The notes under the pieces are model-generated. The model had not been told where the DNA came from, did not search any database, and saw only the letters and a list, made by a program, of their open reading frames with translations. The translations under genes were made by a program, and so were the position numbers. A stretch of 34,065 nucleotides of DNA from Nitrospira sp. Lineage in GTDB: Bacteria > Nitrospirota > Nitrospiria > Nitrospirales > Nitrospiraceae. How positions within the stretch are numbered: the stretch's first letter is position 1; every line of letters starts with the position of its first letter. Positions 32,988 to 34,065 of this stretch are shown in pieces. The stretch is taken from the NCBI GenBank assembly GCA_005239465.1, contig SPAW01000047.1:1-34065 (forward strand), given 5' to 3'.

Positions 32988-33284
32988 GTGGCCACGGTGC
33001 TCGAATTCATAAATAACAACGGGCTGGTTTCGACGCTTATCGCAGCCCTGGTGATCGCGGCTGCAGGTGGCGCCTGGAAATGGTGGCACGATCGCAAGGA
33101 CTCTCAGACCATTTATAACTTTCTGCTCAATTCAAAGTCATGCACGGACTTTACCTTCCGAAGCACCGAGGCCATTTCGTCGCACACAAAAATCCCCGAG
33201 AAGCGGGTGGCTGAACTCTGCAGTAAACACCCCAAAATTCGGCGCAACGAAAATGAGAAGCAGTCGTGGACATTGGTCGCATGA
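32988..33284 (+). CDS. Small membrane protein with a possible winged-helix tail
   Basis: 98 residues from GTG 32988, with AGG nine bases upstream. One transmembrane helix (VSTLIAALVIAAAGGAWKWW, about residues 14-33) precedes a soluble part, HDRKDSQTIYNFLLNSKSCTDFTFRSTEAISSHTKIPEKRVAELCSKHPKIRRNENEKQSWTLV. The order TIYNFLL - TEAISSHTKIPEKRVAELCSKHPKIRRN - SWTLV resembles a winged-helix domain (helix, turn-helix, beta-wing). I recognise no named family with certainty. It lies 114 bases upstream of the Abi-alpha gene in the same direction, so the pair may be functionally linked. Confidence 0.7.
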   Translation: MATVLEFINNNGLVSTLIAALVIAAAGGAWKWWHDRKDSQTIYNFLLNSKSCTDFTFRSTEAISSHTKIPEKRVAELCSKHPKIRRNENEKQSWTLVA

Positions 33285-33398
33285 TCTGCCACATATTCTG
33301 GCGCTGGTGCGGACGGGTCGCCAGCATGGCACCTCATCAAGCGCCAGTGCTGGCCCGCTAGCTCCACCTTATGCGTCTCGTCCGCCATCGAGGTTCAC

Positions 33399-34065
33399 AT
33401 GAGCTGGCTTGACGATGTCGGCAAGGTTATCCCGATAGCTGAGCTCTACCGGGATCTCGCGCAGCCAGCTACCCGAGAGGTGGGTGAGGCCCTCGGCAAC
33501 GCCGCGAAGGTCGCACGGTTTGCCCTCGTACCCATCGACTACCTCGCGGCGCAGCATCAGCGATGGAAACGGTACCTCGAACGACTCGCCGAGAAAGTGC
33601 CAGAGGAGCAAAGGATCAAAGCATACCCGCAGATTGCGGGTCCCGTCTTTGCCGGACTCCAGTACGTCGAGGAGACCGGCATCAATGCGGAACTTTTCCT
33701 CAACCTGCTCGCACGCGCCATCGATCGCGAGCGCGTGAGTGAAGCGCATCCCGCATTTGCTCAGCTGATCTCTCAGCTAAGCCCCGATGAGGCGCTGATC
33801 CTCTTTCGCCTAAAGCAACGACCGTACGTCTTTCGGCAGCATGCGGTCTATCGTCCGGATTCAAATACCTTCGAACCGAGGACGACAACGTACAACGAGT
33901 TTCCAGTGCATGAACTGGTGTTCCCAGGGAACTTCGGGCTGTATATGGACCATCTCCACAGCCTAAGCCTAGCCGGCATCTGGCAGGACGGGAACCAGGA
34001 ACCTATCATGGAAGGCACTCCTTCTCGACAGACGGGCGTGAACATCAAGAGCCTCATCACGCTCG
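33399..34065 (+). CDS. Abi-alpha (DUF4393) protein, 5' part
   Basis: The first 222 codons of a gene that continues past the window, from ATG 33399, preceded by GAGG at six to seven bases. The Abi_alpha/DUF4393 pattern is strong: PATREVGEALGNAAKVARFALVPIDYLAAQHQRWKRYLERLAEKVPEEQRIKAYPQIAGPVFAGLQYVEETGINAELFLNLLARAIDRERVSEAHPAFAQLISQLSPDEALILFRL. It includes the hydrophobic 'RFALVPIDYLAA' helix, the 'P...IAGPVF.GL.Y' motif, the 'LFLNLLARA.D' helix and 'AHPAF..LI.QLS.DEA'. Family members are annotated as abortive infection alpha proteins, thought to act in phage defence, though the mechanism is little known. Neighbours are a small membrane protein and a toxin-antitoxin pair. Confidence 0.88.
   Translation, partial: MSWLDDVGKVIPIAELYRDLAQPATREVGEALGNAAKVARFALVPIDYLAAQHQRWKRYLERLAEKVPEEQRIKAYPQIAGPVFAGLQYVEETGINAELFLNLLARAIDRERVSEAHPAFAQLISQLSPDEALILFRLKQRPYVFRQHAVYRPDSNTFEPRTTTYNEFPVHELVFPGNFGLYMDHLHSLSLAGIWQDGNQEPIMEGTPSRQTGVNIKSLITL

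Overview
The window reads as a chromosomal stretch of a GC-rich, Gram-negative-type bacterium. Outer-membrane features include a beta-barrel porin, two lipoproteins with lipoboxes and a bifunctional PBP1B-type peptidoglycan synthase. The mix of genes and the intergenic TTCGACAGGCTC-type repeats remind me of Nitrospira (Nitrospirota). That is recall of genome style, not a computed assignment. I see no rRNA, tRNA or CRISPR.

Layout. (1) 1-7060: the end of a DUF1566 protein and a porin (+), convergent with a minus-strand operon running lemA, a DUF2207 membrane protein, a truncated dehydrogenase and a lipoprotein; then a small secreted OB-fold-like protein (-) divergent from an M20 peptidase (+). 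(2) 7061-9027: an AT-richer stretch with about 500 bases of non-coding DNA, cutA and an M23 endopeptidase. (3) 9214-12875: formate-tetrahydrofolate ligase (fhs) convergent with hflK-hflC. (4) 13131-16524: a compact arsM-arsS-pit operon (arsenic methylation, arsenosugar radical SAM enzyme, phosphate/arsenate-type permease). (5) 16806-21888: a minus-strand run of ten small genes headed by a TetR regulator with a recognisable operator. It contains two TfoX N-terminal-domain genes, one of them frameshifted. (6) 22262-26980: dinB, an FAD monooxygenase, a PilZ-like pair and a sodium:solute symporter. (7) 27027-28470: decayed response-regulator DNA, a zinc-ribbon gene and a dense island of hairpins and REP-like repeats. 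(8) 28471-31529: mrcB, a second repeat island and an NTF2-like gene. (9) 31530-34065: an accessory segment with a toxin-antitoxin pair, a duplicated 3' scrap of the NTF2-like gene, a scrap resembling the C-terminus of an integron-type tyrosine recombinase, a small membrane protein, and an Abi-alpha (DUF4393) protein that runs off the end.

Functional reading. Sections 1-4 and mrcB look like ordinary housekeeping plus metal(loid) handling. The TetR run may be one co-regulated transcript, since several neighbours overlap by ATGA. The right end has the marks of a small defence or mobile island: a toxin-antitoxin module, recombinase remnant, gene duplication scar and abortive-infection-family gene. 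The best candidate for an undescribed system is the pair formed by the membrane-anchored small protein at 32988 and the Abi-alpha protein at 33399, and it is cut by the window edge.
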